From NCBI GenBank assembly GCA_900546995.1, contig URFF01000001.1, forward strand, positions 1 to 64,000: a stretch of DNA of 64,000 nucleotides, in the 5' to 3' direction. The translations under genes and the position numbers were made by a program. Origin of the DNA: an uncultured Sutterella sp. Its GTDB lineage: Bacteria > Pseudomonadota > Gammaproteobacteria > Burkholderiales > Burkholderiaceae_F. Under the pieces are notes generated by a model. The model did no database searches, was not told the origin of the DNA, and was given only the letters and a program-made list of their open reading frames with translations. This document shows, one piece after another, positions 37,618 to 46,757 of this stretch (position 1 is its first letter; every line of letters starts with the position of its first letter).

Positions 37618-38652
37618 ATGGAAACGATTGAACGAATTGTCGCTGGTGAATCCGCTTCGCCTAATGAGGAAAATATCGACCGCGCCTTGCGCCCGACGCG
37701 CTTGGCTGACTATGTCGGTCAGCCCAAGGCCTGTGAACAGCTCTCTATTTTCATTGAAGCGGCCAAAGCCCGAAAAGAAGCCCTTGATCACTTATTGATT
37801 TTCGGACCGCCGGGTTTGGGCAAAACGACGCTTGCGCACATCATTGCCAACGAAATGGGCGTGAACCTTCGTCAAACTTCCGGCCCCGTTTTAGAGCGAC
37901 CGGGTGATTTGGCTGCCATTTTGACGAACTTGCAGCAAAATGACGTGCTTTTTATCGATGAAATTCACCGTCTGTCTCCGGTTGTTGAAGAAATTCTCTA
38001 CCCGGCGTTGGAAGACTTCCAAATCGACATCATGATCGGTGAAGGACCGGCTGCACGTTCGATTAAACTCGACTTAAAACCCTTTACGTTAATTGGTGCG
38101 ACCACCCGTGCCGGCATGCTCACTAATCCGCTTAGAGCCCGGTTCGGCATTGTTTCTCAACTGCAGTTTTATGAAACGGCAGATCTCGCCAAAATCGTTA
38201 AACGCAGCGCTCGTCTTTTAAACGTTAATATTGACGAAGAAGGTGCGTTTGAAATCGCACGACGCAGCCGCGGCACCCCGCGTATTGCCAATCGTCTCTT
38301 GCGGCGCGTCAGAGACTTTGCTCAAGTGCGCTCGGACGGGAAAATCACCCGCACGATCGCCGATCAAGCCCTTCAAATGCTTGACGTGGATCCTTTAGGC
38401 TTTGATATGATCGACCGAAAATTTCTTTTGGCGATCATCGAAAAATTTAATGGCGGCCCGGTCGGCATTGACAATTTAGCCGCTGCCGTCGGTGAAGACC
38501 GGGAAACGCTCGAAGACGTGGTTGAACCTTATCTGATCCAACAGGGGCACCTTCAAAGAACACCCCGAGGACGCATGGCCACCTTGTTGGCTTACAAACA
38601 CTTCGGGTTTGATGGTCCCAATGTCGGCAACCAGACTCCCTCACTGTTTTAA
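37618..38652 (+). CDS. ruvB: Holliday junction branch migration ATPase RuvB
   Basis: 344 residues. Walker [12 protein letters not shown], Walker [11 protein letters not shown], sensor [18 protein letters not shown] and the C-terminal winged helix ending QRTPRGR. It drives branch migration as a hexameric ring. It starts 12 bp after ruvA and ends the ffh-ruvCAB series; an inverted repeat and a new promoter follow. Confidence 0.98.
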   Translation: METIERIVAGESASPNEENIDRALRPTRLADYVGQPKACEQLSIFIEAAKARKEALDHLLIFGPPGLGKTTLAHIIANEMGVNLRQTSGPVLERPGDLAAILTNLQQNDVLFIDEIHRLSPVVEEILYPALEDFQIDIMIGEGPAARSIKLDLKPFTLIGATTRAGMLTNPLRARFGIVSQLQFYETADLAKIVKRSARLLNVNIDEEGAFEIARRSRGTPRIANRLLRRVRDFAQVRSDGKITRTIADQALQMLDVDPLGFDMIDRKFLLAIIEKFNGGPVGIDNLAAAVGEDRETLEDVVEPYLIQQGHLQRTPRGRMATLLAYKHFGFDGPNVGNQTPSLF

Positions 38653-38657
38653 CAGTC

Positions 38658-38735
38658 GACAAGCGACTGAATTTTAGAAAAAGATTGCAAAAATTCTGTC
38701 GCTTGTCATAGGCTTAAAAAACAATCGTTTATAAT
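38658..38735 (+). promoter_or_regulatory. Inverted repeat and -10 element before ybgC-tolQRA
   Basis: Perfect 10-bp arms GACAAGCGAC (38658-38667) and GTCGCTTGTC (38698-38707) lie 30 bp apart. The right arm overlaps a TTGTCA hexamer. A consensus TATAAT at 38730-38735 follows, though 21 bp from TTGTCA, longer than the optimum. Probable tol promoter region. Confidence 0.45.
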
Positions 38736-38746
38736 GGCGACTTCCT

Positions 38747-39166
38747 ATGATTGATGAATTTCATTGGCCGGTTCGTGTCTACTATGAAGACACGGATGCG
38801 GGTGGCGTGGTCTATCATGCCAATTATTTAAAATTTTTCGAGCGTGCTCGTACGGAATTTTTACGCCGTCTTGGTTGGAATCAACAGGAACTCTTGAAAA
38901 AAGAAGTCTGCGCTTTTGTCGTATCGGAACTCAGTATCCGTTACAAGCGGCCCGCCAAACTCGACGACGAGTTGGATATCCGTACACAAACAAAAGAACT
39001 GCGCCGAGCCTCGTTTGTCTTCGATCAGCGCGCCTATCGAGGTGAAGAATTGATTAGTGCCGCACAGGTCAAAGTGGTTTGTATTGATCCGAAATCCGGT
39101 CTACCCTGCCCGATTCCGGATACGATGCTCGAAGAAATCAAAAAAACGATTGTCTTAGACAATTAA
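38747..39166 (+). CDS. ybgC: Tol-Pal system-associated acyl-CoA thioesterase
   Basis: 139 residues, hot-dog fold. RVYYEDTDAGGVVYHANYLKFFERARTEF is the 4-hydroxybenzoyl-CoA thioesterase motif with the catalytic Asp. Standard first gene of the tol cluster, 45 bp before tolQ. Confidence 0.94.
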   Translation: MIDEFHWPVRVYYEDTDAGGVVYHANYLKFFERARTEFLRRLGWNQQELLKKEVCAFVVSELSIRYKRPAKLDDELDIRTQTKELRRASFVFDQRAYRGEELISAAQVKVVCIDPKSGLPCPIPDTMLEEIKKTIVLDN

Positions 39167-39211
39167 CCGATTCATCAGAATATTGTGCATTGACAAAGGA
39201 ATGTCCCCCTT

Positions 39212-39880
39212 ATGAACGCTAGCGCCGATTTGTCCATTCTGTCCCTACTGACGCACGCCAGTGTGGTGGTGCAGGCTGTTTTGGCTATTTTGATTTTTCT
39301 CTCGCTAATCAGCTGGACGCGAATCTTTCAAAAGTTCTTTCAATTGCGTCAAGCCAAACGCTTGTCTGAAGAATTTGAAAGCCGCTTCTGGAGCGGCACT
39401 GAACTCACGAAGCTTTATGAACACTCTCAAAGCCACCGTGAACGCTCCGGTACACAGGAGCGGATTTTCGCTTCCGGCATGACCGAATTTTTAAAGCTCG
39501 CCAGTCGCGGCTCCAATGAAGCCCTTGACGGCGTGCGTCGGGCCATGCGTGCAACCTACCAGCGCGAAATGGATACTCTGGAAAGCGGTTTACCCACCTT
39601 GGCCTCCATCGGCTCGGTCTCCCCTTACATCGGTCTGTTCGGTACGATTTGGGGTATTATGAACGCTTTCACGGGCTTATCCGCCTTGGATAATGCCTCT
39701 TTGGCAACGGTTGCCCCGGGCATTGCTGAAGCCTTGGTCGCCACTGCGATCGGCCTTTTCGCTGCTATTCCCGCAGTGGCGGCTTATAACCGCTTTGCTA
39801 ACGATGTAGAGCGTTTGTCCAATCGCTACGAAAGCTTTGCCGAAGAATTCCAAAACATCTTGCAACGTCAACGGAGCTGA
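39212..39880 (+). CDS. tolQ: Tol-Pal system proton channel subunit TolQ
   Basis: 222 residues. Three membrane helices: about 15-37, then about 130-155 and 165-190, after a cytoplasmic domain. SYIGLFGTIWGIMNAF and GIAEALVATAIGLFAAIPAV are the MotA/TolQ/ExbB signatures. With TolR it uses the proton motive force to energise TolA at the inner membrane. Confidence 0.96.
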   Translation: MNASADLSILSLLTHASVVVQAVLAILIFLSLISWTRIFQKFFQLRQAKRLSEEFESRFWSGTELTKLYEHSQSHRERSGTQERIFASGMTEFLKLASRGSNEALDGVRRAMRATYQREMDTLESGLPTLASIGSVSPYIGLFGTIWGIMNAFTGLSALDNASLATVAPGIAEALVATAIGLFAAIPAVAAYNRFANDVERLSNRYESFAEEFQNILQRQRS

Positions 39881-39882
39881 TC

Positions 39883-40305
39883 ATGGAAGGACTTCGTTCT
39901 TCAAGACGCTCATCGCGGCGCCTTATGGCCGAAATCAATGTTGTGCCCTACATTGACGTCATGCTTGTGCTTGTCGTGATTTTGATGGTGGCTGCTCCTT
40001 TCGTGAACCCATCGCTTGTGAATTTACCGAGCGTGAAAAAAGCTGAAAAAGCTCCGGAAGTCGTGGTTGAAGTGATCGTTCACCCCACCGGAGCCTTGTC
40101 CGTGCGAAAGGGTAAAGAGTTACTCGCTGTGGATATGCCGGGACTTATTGCTGCTGTCAAAAACGCTCAGGCCGGCCAAACGGAAGTACCGGTGGTGATT
40201 GCGGCTGACAAAGCCGTGCAGTATGACCAAGTCATTAACGTCATGAAGCAATTGCAGGCAGCTGAGATTGCCCGTGTGGGCCTATCGCTTAAGGTTGAGA
40301 AATAA
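39883..40305 (+). CDS. tolR: Tol-Pal system protein TolR
   Basis: 140 residues. One N-terminal helix with the proton-path Asp in PYIDVMLVLVVILMV and a periplasmic ExbD/TolR domain. It starts 2 bp after tolQ and ends 2 bp before tolA. Confidence 0.96.
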   Translation: MEGLRSSRRSSRRLMAEINVVPYIDVMLVLVVILMVAAPFVNPSLVNLPSVKKAEKAPEVVVEVIVHPTGALSVRKGKELLAVDMPGLIAAVKNAQAGQTEVPVVIAADKAVQYDQVINVMKQLQAAEIARVGLSLKVEK

Positions 40306-40307
40306 CC

Positions 40308-41318
40308 GTGACCGAAAAGAAACCTACTCACGAAAAGGCTCCTACGGAAAAATCCTCTCAGAGCCATCGTCCGGTTATCCGACAAAAGGATAACTGGGGC
40401 GTTTCGTTTGCGCTGGCTGTGGTCGTGCACTGCATGCTCTTTGTCGGTCTTTTTGTCGTTTTTCAATGGAACCGAGAAAGCGATGAGGTCGTCTATGCAG
40501 AGTTATGGGCTCCGACGCAATTGCCTAAAGGCGCCCCTGTAACCGCCAAACCCGTTGCGGAAGAAAAACCTGCTGAAACTCAAGAGGAGCCGGAACCGCA
40601 ACCCGAAGAAACGCCTCCTGCACCTCAGCCTCCTGAAAAGGCTGCGCCTCCTTTGCAGGAAGAAACTGAAAAACGCGTTGAAGAAACACCTGAAGACGTC
40701 ATTCGTCAGCAAGACGAAGAGAAAAAACGTGAAGAGCAAAAGAAACTCGAAGAACAAAAACGTCTTGAAGAGCAACAGCGCCTTGAAGAGGAAAAGCGTT
40801 TAGAAGAACAAAAGCGCTTGGAAGAAGAGCGCCGTATTGCAGAAGAGAAACGCATCGCTGAAGAAAAGCGTATTGCGGAGGAAAAGCGTCTTGAAGCTGA
40901 GCGACAAGCTCGGGTGAGAGAACAGGCCAAGCAATTGGCTCGTCGTCTGCAACAAGAACAAATGAAGCAGCTTGAGGCGAGCTCGCAAAGCAATGTGGCT
41001 GGCGTCATGGCTTCTGGCGGTCGAATTTCCGCTCAATACACAGCGCAAATCATTGGTTGCATCCGACCCAATATCATCTTCACGGTGCCACCCAATACGC
41101 GTCGCGGCCAATACGTTGCTCGCTACGAAGTGGCGCTTAATCCCAATGGGGAACAAAAAGGCGCTCCGAGGCAGTTAAAGACAAGTGGGTTACCCGCCTT
41201 TGACTTGGCTGTTGAACGCGCCATTGAGCAATGCAACCCCTTCCCCTTGCCGCCAAGCGGCCGGGCTTATGAAACTATTCAACTGACATTTGATCCGGTT
41301 GATTCAAATAACCGTTAA
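40308..41318 (+). CDS. tolA: Tol-Pal system protein TolA
   Basis: 336 residues. One membrane helix (about 28-48), a Pro/Glu-rich stretch, a long E/K/R coiled coil of repeated EEQKRL and AEEKRI heptad-like units (about 115-225) and a C-terminal TonB-like domain. It spans the periplasm to link TolQR with the outer membrane. GTG start at 40308. The next gene is not tolB: an unrelated hypothetical gene follows 16 bp on. Confidence 0.93.
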   Translation: MTEKKPTHEKAPTEKSSQSHRPVIRQKDNWGVSFALAVVVHCMLFVGLFVVFQWNRESDEVVYAELWAPTQLPKGAPVTAKPVAEEKPAETQEEPEPQPEETPPAPQPPEKAAPPLQEETEKRVEETPEDVIRQQDEEKKREEQKKLEEQKRLEEQQRLEEEKRLEEQKRLEEERRIAEEKRIAEEKRIAEEKRLEAERQARVREQAKQLARRLQQEQMKQLEASSQSNVAGVMASGGRISAQYTAQIIGCIRPNIIFTVPPNTRRGQYVARYEVALNPNGEQKGAPRQLKTSGLPAFDLAVERAIEQCNPFPLPPSGRAYETIQLTFDPVDSNNR

Positions 41319-41334
41319 ATGAGAAGGCTTTTTT

Positions 41335-41916
41335 ATGGTTAAACTCAGTTATCAACAAGCATCCGACCTGGGCACAACCTTTGCAACGGGTGTCCGAGAC
41401 ATTATCCGTTACACAACCGACGAAGCAAACCGTGCAATGAATGCCGGGTTACCGCTCATTCGCTTTTTGCATCCTTCGAAGGTGCGGGGCTTTAAGGCCA
41501 TGTGGGCAGCGCTTTTAGAAGCAACGGCCATCTGGGTTGTTTGCCAAGAATGCCCTGAGTACCGCACAAACGACAAATTTGTGAAAAAGACCCTTTTTCA
41601 ACTCGATACCACGCTGGAGATGTTGCTGCCGAACGTCTTTAAAGAGCTCTCGGCCGAGCAACTCGAACGTTACGAGCAAACTCGCAAAAAATTAATCTTC
41701 TTAGCGATGCAACCCGATGCGGTCAAAAGCGATTTGTCCGAACGCTTCCTCGTGCTTTTGCACGGAGAGGGTTCCAAGCGCATTACCGATAAGACGCAAT
41801 TAACGACACTGAAGCAGGTCACAATGTCCGCTTCGGTTTTCCAATCGCTTTTTGAAATTGAGCTTGGTATCAATAAGAAAAAAGACGAGAAATTAAACCA
41901 AAAAATTGCCGGCTAA
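41335..41916 (+). CDS. Hypothetical protein downstream of tolA
   Basis: 193 residues; I do not recognise a family. No signal peptide or membrane helix is evident. It looks mainly helical with a charged C-terminus (NKKKDEKLNQK). It starts 16 bp after tolA, with AGAAGG before ATG 41335, and is followed by a terminator, so it is the last gene of the ybgC-tolQRA unit in the place normally taken by tolB. Confidence 0.75.
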   Translation: MVKLSYQQASDLGTTFATGVRDIIRYTTDEANRAMNAGLPLIRFLHPSKVRGFKAMWAALLEATAIWVVCQECPEYRTNDKFVKKTLFQLDTTLEMLLPNVFKELSAEQLERYEQTRKKLIFLAMQPDAVKSDLSERFLVLLHGEGSKRITDKTQLTTLKQVTMSASVFQSLFEIELGINKKKDEKLNQKIAG

Positions 41917-41927
41917 ATTGCTTTTTC

Positions 41928-41951
41928 AAAACCGCCTTCGGGCGGTTTTTT
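41928..41951 (+). terminator. Terminator of the tol unit
   Basis: Nine-bp stem AAAACCGCC / GGCGGTTTT closed by a TTCG tetraloop (41928-41949), then TT. Confidence 0.93.
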
Positions 41952-42066
41952 GTACCCGAAAATATTTTTTCAAAACCTATTGACGCCTGAAATTTCCCTA
42001 GCGTATGATTGCCGCCCAACATCGGAAAAAACTCCGGTGAACGCTGTAACAAAAAGGGGTCTGGTT

Positions 42067-43008
42067 ATGTTTTCCGCATCGAATGCCTCTGTCCAACGCG
42101 CCACTTTAATCGGTCTTTTCGCCCCGATTTGTTGGGGCATGTCCGTTAGCCTCATCCGAGGCATCGCTGAAGGTTTTGGCCTTGCCCAAGGTCAAACACT
42201 ACTATATCTGGTCGCAACACTTTGCTTATTTTTCACCATCGGTCTTCCCCGCTTTGACCTGATGGATAAGCGCTATCTTTTCATTGCGATTCCAACTGCC
42301 AACCTAAGCTCATTATCATTTTGCCTAGCCATTTTTACCTCCGATGGCGGAGCGCAAACGATGGAAGTCGGCATGGTGAATTATTTATGGCCCTCGCTCA
42401 CCATTTTGTTTGCCGTTTTATTTAACCGAGTTCAAACTCGTTGGAGGCTGTTCCCAGGACTCATTGTGGCGTTTGCCGGTATTGTGGTCATTTTGGCCGG
42501 TGGCAATGGGTTTTCGATTGCGGATTTTATCCTGCGCTTTCAGCATAACCCCGTATCCTACCTGCTTGGCCTTTCCGCAGCCGTGACATGGGCAGCATTT
42601 TCCAGCATGACCAAAGCATGGGGTGGAAACACTAACCCCAGCACTTTTATTTTTGCCATTGACACCACTATTTTCGGGCTACTTTGGCTATCCGGTCTTG
42701 CCGAAGGTCCGACGGAAATTCAAATGCGCGGACTTTTGAGTGTGCTTTTTGGCGGTATTGCCATCGGCGTTGCTTATGCTGCCTGGACACATGGCATGTC
42801 AAAAGGCAATATCACCGTACTTGCCGCTGCGTCCTACTTCACACCGGTTCTATCCTGCGTTTTTGCCATATTCTGGATCAACGCCGAATTGGATTCAAGC
42901 TTCTGGTCTGGCGTCGCATTAGTGGTCATTGGATCGCTGCTTTGCTGGGATGCAACCGGTCGTGGCGTTAAAGCTAAACTCAAAAAGAATTCGGTTAAAA
43001 CTGCCTAA
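42067..43008 (+). CDS. yddG: YddG-like aromatic amino acid/DMT exporter
   Basis: 313 residues, about ten membrane helices. It shares with E. coli YddG the start RATLIGL, the LIRGIAEGFG block, the stretch EVGMVNYLWPSLTILFAVLF and the SYFTPVLS motif near the end. YddG exports aromatic amino acids. ATG 42067 has AAAAAGGGG upstream; the longer frame from 41950 begins inside the tol terminator. Confidence 0.85.
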   Translation: MFSASNASVQRATLIGLFAPICWGMSVSLIRGIAEGFGLAQGQTLLYLVATLCLFFTIGLPRFDLMDKRYLFIAIPTANLSSLSFCLAIFTSDGGAQTMEVGMVNYLWPSLTILFAVLFNRVQTRWRLFPGLIVAFAGIVVILAGGNGFSIADFILRFQHNPVSYLLGLSAAVTWAAFSSMTKAWGGNTNPSTFIFAIDTTIFGLLWLSGLAEGPTEIQMRGLLSVLFGGIAIGVAYAAWTHGMSKGNITVLAAASYFTPVLSCVFAIFWINAELDSSFWSGVALVVIGSLLCWDATGRGVKAKLKKNSVKTA

Positions 43009-43097
43009 GTTACTTGTCTTTTTGTTGCGGTAAACGTTGCTTTGCCGCAACAGTCTCTCTATATCTCTCTTGTTATCTATCTGATTTTTATTTCCTT

Positions 43098-43191
43098 TTA
43101 TAAAAACCAAGGGAAAACCCGTATTGCCCCCCCCGAAAATCACTAGCCTTGAAGGGGAGAGCGCCGGCTCTTGCGAGTTGGCTCTCTTTTT
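43098..43191 (+). promoter_or_regulatory. Autotransporter leader with C8 tract and terminator-like hairpin
   Basis: TTATAA at 43098-43103 could be a -10. It is followed by a GGGAAAACCC mini-hairpin, a run of eight C (43127-43134) and a hairpin GAGAGC / GCTCTC (43157-43162 and 43181-43186) ending in TTTTT. A smaller alternative hairpin GAGC-GCCG-GCTC lies inside (43159-43170). The autotransporter start is 25 bp after the T run. Possible attenuator, phase-variable tract, or independent sRNA. Confidence 0.5.
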
Positions 43192-43215
43192 CTTATTCAA
43201 CTCCGGAGTTTTACG

Positions 43216-46188
43216 ATGAATAAAACATTCAAAGTGATTTTCAGTAAGGCTCGCAACGCACTCATGGTTGTCAACGAAGCAACCGGAAGCGTTCAGGCTA
43301 AGGGAACAAAGACAGTGATTGCAACCTCAATTGCATCTGCATTGTTAGTTTGCGGTACTGCGGCAGCTGCCACGGTTGACAACTCTGCCGTGCAAATCGG
43401 CGGAAAAAACGGCTATGTTATAAACGAATCAGCCAAAGACAAGGTCACAGTTCAAAGTAACGAAGACAATTCTCTCAAAATTACAGTAGATGGTTTTGAG
43501 GGAACGGGTTACGGTGCTGCGAATAACAACATGGGAAATGTTGTTTCAGAGATTAATATTGCTAGCGGTAGTTCTTTTACCAATAACCAATCCACCGGTT
43601 CTGCTGGCGCTCTTGCAATCTTTCAAGCCGGTAAACATGAATCTGGCTCGACCGACAACACCATTGATGGAGCAACCTTTAAAGAAAACACCGCTGTTCG
43701 TAAAGGCGGAGCTATCGCAACGCTTTTAGAAAGCGATGTATCAGGAATCCAAGGTTCTACCTCCATTACCAACTCTACATTTGAATCAAATAAAGTAACC
43801 CCTGCAACTGGTAATGGTGGAGCGATTTACGGAGAACACACGGCATATTCAGTAAATGGTAGTACATTTAAAGCTAACGAAGCTGGACAAAATGGTGGTG
43901 CCATTTACGGTGAATTTACCAATATTGCCATCAACAGCTCAACCTTTGAAAATAATAAGGCAGGAGACAACGGTGGTGCCGTGTTCTCATGGAGTGACAG
44001 CAACGGCGATCGCATTGAACAAACGTTTTCAATTGCCAACAGCACATTCACAGGCAATACTGCAACGGATAAAGGTGGCGCAGTAGCTTGGCTGCAAATG
44101 GAAGCCAAGGAAATTGGTAAGCAATTCCTTGATGTTCAAAATAGCAATTTCATAGACAATAAAGCAGGTGAAACAGGCGGCGCAATTCAGGCTGAAGGAG
44201 ATACAGTCGTCAAGTCTTCTCATTTCGAAGGCAACGAATCTACCGGACATGGTGGGGCAATTTTCGCCAAACGTAGCCTAAACATCACAGAAAGCTCATT
44301 TGTTGACAACATCTCCCAAAAAGCTGGCGGTGCGATCGCCTTTGATAATTACGGCTTTAAAGTTGATGGCAAATATCCTGGTTGGACTGAAGATGACGGA
44401 CTCACCCGCTCCATCACGAATTCAGAATTTATCGGCAATCACGCTGAAGATCGAGGTGGCGCTATTGCGGTCATCGCTGAAAGAGATTATTACGCAGTTT
44501 CCACTTCGCTTGATCACGTCTCTTTTGTAGATAACTCCGCTGGTGAAACTGGAGGAGCTATGCACATCGAAGATGATGTCAGCATCACTGATGCTAACTT
44601 CGATGGCAACTCTGCTCAAAATGGCGGTGCGATCTATGCAAAATTCGAGTCGTTGACGAAGGTTAAAAACGCTTCGTTTACCAACAATACTGCTGAACAG
44701 AACGGCGCAGCAGTCTATGTCGCTGAAGATGGTGCTGTTGAATTCGAAAACGCGACTTTCTCCAACAACATGGTTGGTGACAACTATAATGATATCCACA
44801 ATGATGGCGCAGTGACTTTCACTGGTGACATTTCCCTTGATGGTGGTGTAAGTGGTAACGGTACTTTAACCGTGGCCAAAGACACCGTTCTGACAGTGAT
44901 CGCAGGAAAAACAACAATTTCCAACGATGTAGTTAACCAAGGTGCGTCATTAAATCTGATCCTTAACAAGGGCTTCAGTGGCGATTATCAATTGATCACT
45001 GACGAAGGTAGTTTGGACCAATCTTTTGATTTGGTTGAGAACTCTTTATATAACGTTACGGAAACCTCTGCGGGTGAATTCATAGTTGAAAAACGTAGCG
45101 CCAGCGATTTAGCTGCCGTTAGTGGAGCCAACTCAAATCAAGCTCTGGCCTTACTCGCTATCACAGAAGGCACAAACGTTACCGGAAACTCGACATTTGA
45201 TGCAATCTCGGACTTAGTCAATACCAACATCCAATCCGCTAACGCTTCCGATCGCCAAGTAGCGATTGATGCTGTCACAGCATTGTCTACAGAAGCCGCT
45301 CCGGTCATTGCTCAAACGCAAACTGACACGGCAACGCAAGTCTATGCCGCTGTTGGCTCTCGTTTTGAATTGACCAACACTCAAGAACCGGGTTCAAACC
45401 TCTGGGTCCATGGTCTCTTCTCAACGGGTGACTACGATGACAACGGCACCGCCAAAGGTTACGACACCGACAGCAACGGTATCGCTTTTGGTCTTGACTC
45501 CGCTGTGACAGATTCTGTGAAGGTTGGTGTGGGCTTTGCTTACACCGATACGGATATCGATGGGTTCTTACGTGACACCGACGTAGAATCCAAGACGGCC
45601 TTCATCTACGGTCAGTACAAGCCCTCTAACTGGTATGTGAACGGCATTATGTCTTATGGTTGGTCGTCCTATGACGAATCCAAGCATGTCGCCGGCTTTA
45701 ATGTCGGCGCGGATTACGACGTTGAAACGTTCGGTTTACAAGCAATGACGGGTTACGACTTTGAAGTCGCCGGAATCAATGTCACGCCGGAAGCCGGTTT
45801 ACGCTACTTCCGGATCAGCCAAGACGGTTACACGGACGCTGCCGGTAGCACGGTTGGCAGCGAAGACAACGACGTGTTAACGGCCGTTGTCGGCGCCAAG
45901 GTCAACAAGGCCTGGGAAGTGTCGCCTTCTGTTGTGATCAAGCCGCAAGCTCGCTTAGCAATGACCTATGACTTGGTCGATGCGGATAACAACTCCGTGA
46001 TCACGCTTGCTAACGGCGCAACATACCGCGTCGAAGGCGAAACGATGGATCGCTTCGGTGTTGAAGTCGACGTTGGTGTGGCTGCCGAAGTCACTGATAA
46101 CTTCGAATTTGCCCTCACCTACTCAGGCAACTTCCGCGGTGACTTCCAAAATCACGCTGGTTTGATTAACGCCAAGTACAAGTTCTAA
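43216..46188 (+). CDS. Autotransporter with ESPR signal and Pmp-type beta-helix repeats
   Basis: 990 residues. The N-terminus MNKTFKVIFSKARNALMVVNE is an extended signal peptide region, followed by a hydrophobic core ending GTAAAA. The passenger (about 55-640) has some twelve GGA(I/V) motifs interleaved with FxxN motifs, the pattern of chlamydial polymorphic membrane proteins, expected to form a right-handed beta-helix. The C-terminal beta-barrel (about 720-990) ends in KYKF with the terminal Phe required for BAM recognition. CGGAG precedes ATG 43216. A likely surface adhesin. Confidence 0.92.
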   Translation: MNKTFKVIFSKARNALMVVNEATGSVQAKGTKTVIATSIASALLVCGTAAAATVDNSAVQIGGKNGYVINESAKDKVTVQSNEDNSLKITVDGFEGTGYGAANNNMGNVVSEINIASGSSFTNNQSTGSAGALAIFQAGKHESGSTDNTIDGATFKENTAVRKGGAIATLLESDVSGIQGSTSITNSTFESNKVTPATGNGGAIYGEHTAYSVNGSTFKANEAGQNGGAIYGEFTNIAINSSTFENNKAGDNGGAVFSWSDSNGDRIEQTFSIANSTFTGNTATDKGGAVAWLQMEAKEIGKQFLDVQNSNFIDNKAGETGGAIQAEGDTVVKSSHFEGNESTGHGGAIFAKRSLNITESSFVDNISQKAGGAIAFDNYGFKVDGKYPGWTEDDGLTRSITNSEFIGNHAEDRGGAIAVIAERDYYAVSTSLDHVSFVDNSAGETGGAMHIEDDVSITDANFDGNSAQNGGAIYAKFESLTKVKNASFTNNTAEQNGAAVYVAEDGAVEFENATFSNNMVGDNYNDIHNDGAVTFTGDISLDGGVSGNGTLTVAKDTVLTVIAGKTTISNDVVNQGASLNLILNKGFSGDYQLITDEGSLDQSFDLVENSLYNVTETSAGEFIVEKRSASDLAAVSGANSNQALALLAITEGTNVTGNSTFDAISDLVNTNIQSANASDRQVAIDAVTALSTEAAPVIAQTQTDTATQVYAAVGSRFELTNTQEPGSNLWVHGLFSTGDYDDNGTAKGYDTDSNGIAFGLDSAVTDSVKVGVGFAYTDTDIDGFLRDTDVESKTAFIYGQYKPSNWYVNGIMSYGWSSYDESKHVAGFNVGADYDVETFGLQAMTGYDFEVAGINVTPEAGLRYFRISQDGYTDAAGSTVGSEDNDVLTAVVGAKVNKAWEVSPSVVIKPQARLAMTYDLVDADNNSVITLANGATYRVEGETMDRFGVEVDVGVAAEVTDNFEFALTYSGNFRGDFQNHAGLINAKYKF

Positions 46189-46221
46189 GCCTTCAGGTCA
46201 CTGAAGTTACCCTAAGAACTT

Positions 46222-46255
46222 AATCCGAGCCGCCCATTGCGGCGGCTCGGATTTC
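46222..46255 (+). terminator. Terminator of the autotransporter gene
   Basis: Twelve-bp perfect stem AATCCGAGCCGC / GCGGCTCGGATT (46222-46233 and 46242-46253); T tract short. Confidence 0.75.
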
Positions 46256-46268
46256 CGTCCCTATCTCC

Positions 46269-46757
46269 ATGAGCACGATTCGCATTTACAGCCTGCAAGA
46301 CAAGCAGAAAGCCCTCGAATGCTTCGCTTCCGGAATGAACGCGGCGCAGACTCACGAGCGCCTGAAATTCAGTTATGCGACTCTTAAAAAATGGCACCAT
46401 CTCTTCCAAGCCAATGATCTTTCGTGGGCGGTTTCCGATGACGAGCAATTCATTGAGCGACAAAAGGCGTTAGCTCTTTTTCAAGAGGGACGAGGCTATA
46501 AATTCGTAGCGAGCGCTTTGGGTGTCTCACAAAGCCGAACAAAATATTGGATGCACATGTTTAAAAATGGACAACTGAGTTTTTTCTTTGAAGGCTCTAA
46601 ACGTCCCAAGTGTTATGACGAAACTTTTCGAAATCAGATACTGAACCTTTTTTCACAAACAACTCAATCAAAAAAAGCGTTTTCATACCGCGTTGGCATT
46701 TCCGTCGGCGTTTTGAAGAAGTGGCTAAAAGAAGAAGCGCTAAAAGCAAACGATTAG
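46269..46757 (+). CDS. Protein with three helix-turn-helix segments (transposase-orfA-like)
   Basis: 162 residues. Three similar HTH-like segments at about 8-50, 62-105 and 112-158. Each begins with a KALxxF/QILNLF-type helix and ends with a K(K/Y)W recognition region (LKKWHHLF, TKYWMHMF, LKKWLKEE). This resembles IS3-type OrfA/transposase_8 DNA-binding parts, but no catalytic partner, frameshift site or inverted repeats are present nearby. It could be a domesticated regulator. No good ribosome site is visible. Confidence 0.65.
   Translation: MSTIRIYSLQDKQKALECFASGMNAAQTHERLKFSYATLKKWHHLFQANDLSWAVSDDEQFIERQKALALFQEGRGYKFVASALGVSQSRTKYWMHMFKNGQLSFFFEGSKRPKCYDETFRNQILNLFSQTTQSKKAFSYRVGISVGVLKKWLKEEALKAND

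Noticed and set aside
41950..42066. Longer N-terminus for the YddG-like exporter
   Set aside because: It begins within the tol terminator. ATG 42067 has a good ribosome site and aligns with YddG.
43024..43051. GTTGCGG / CCGCAAC hairpin after the YddG-like gene as a terminator
   Set aside because: The stem is only 7 bp with a long loop, and there is no T run on the plus strand.
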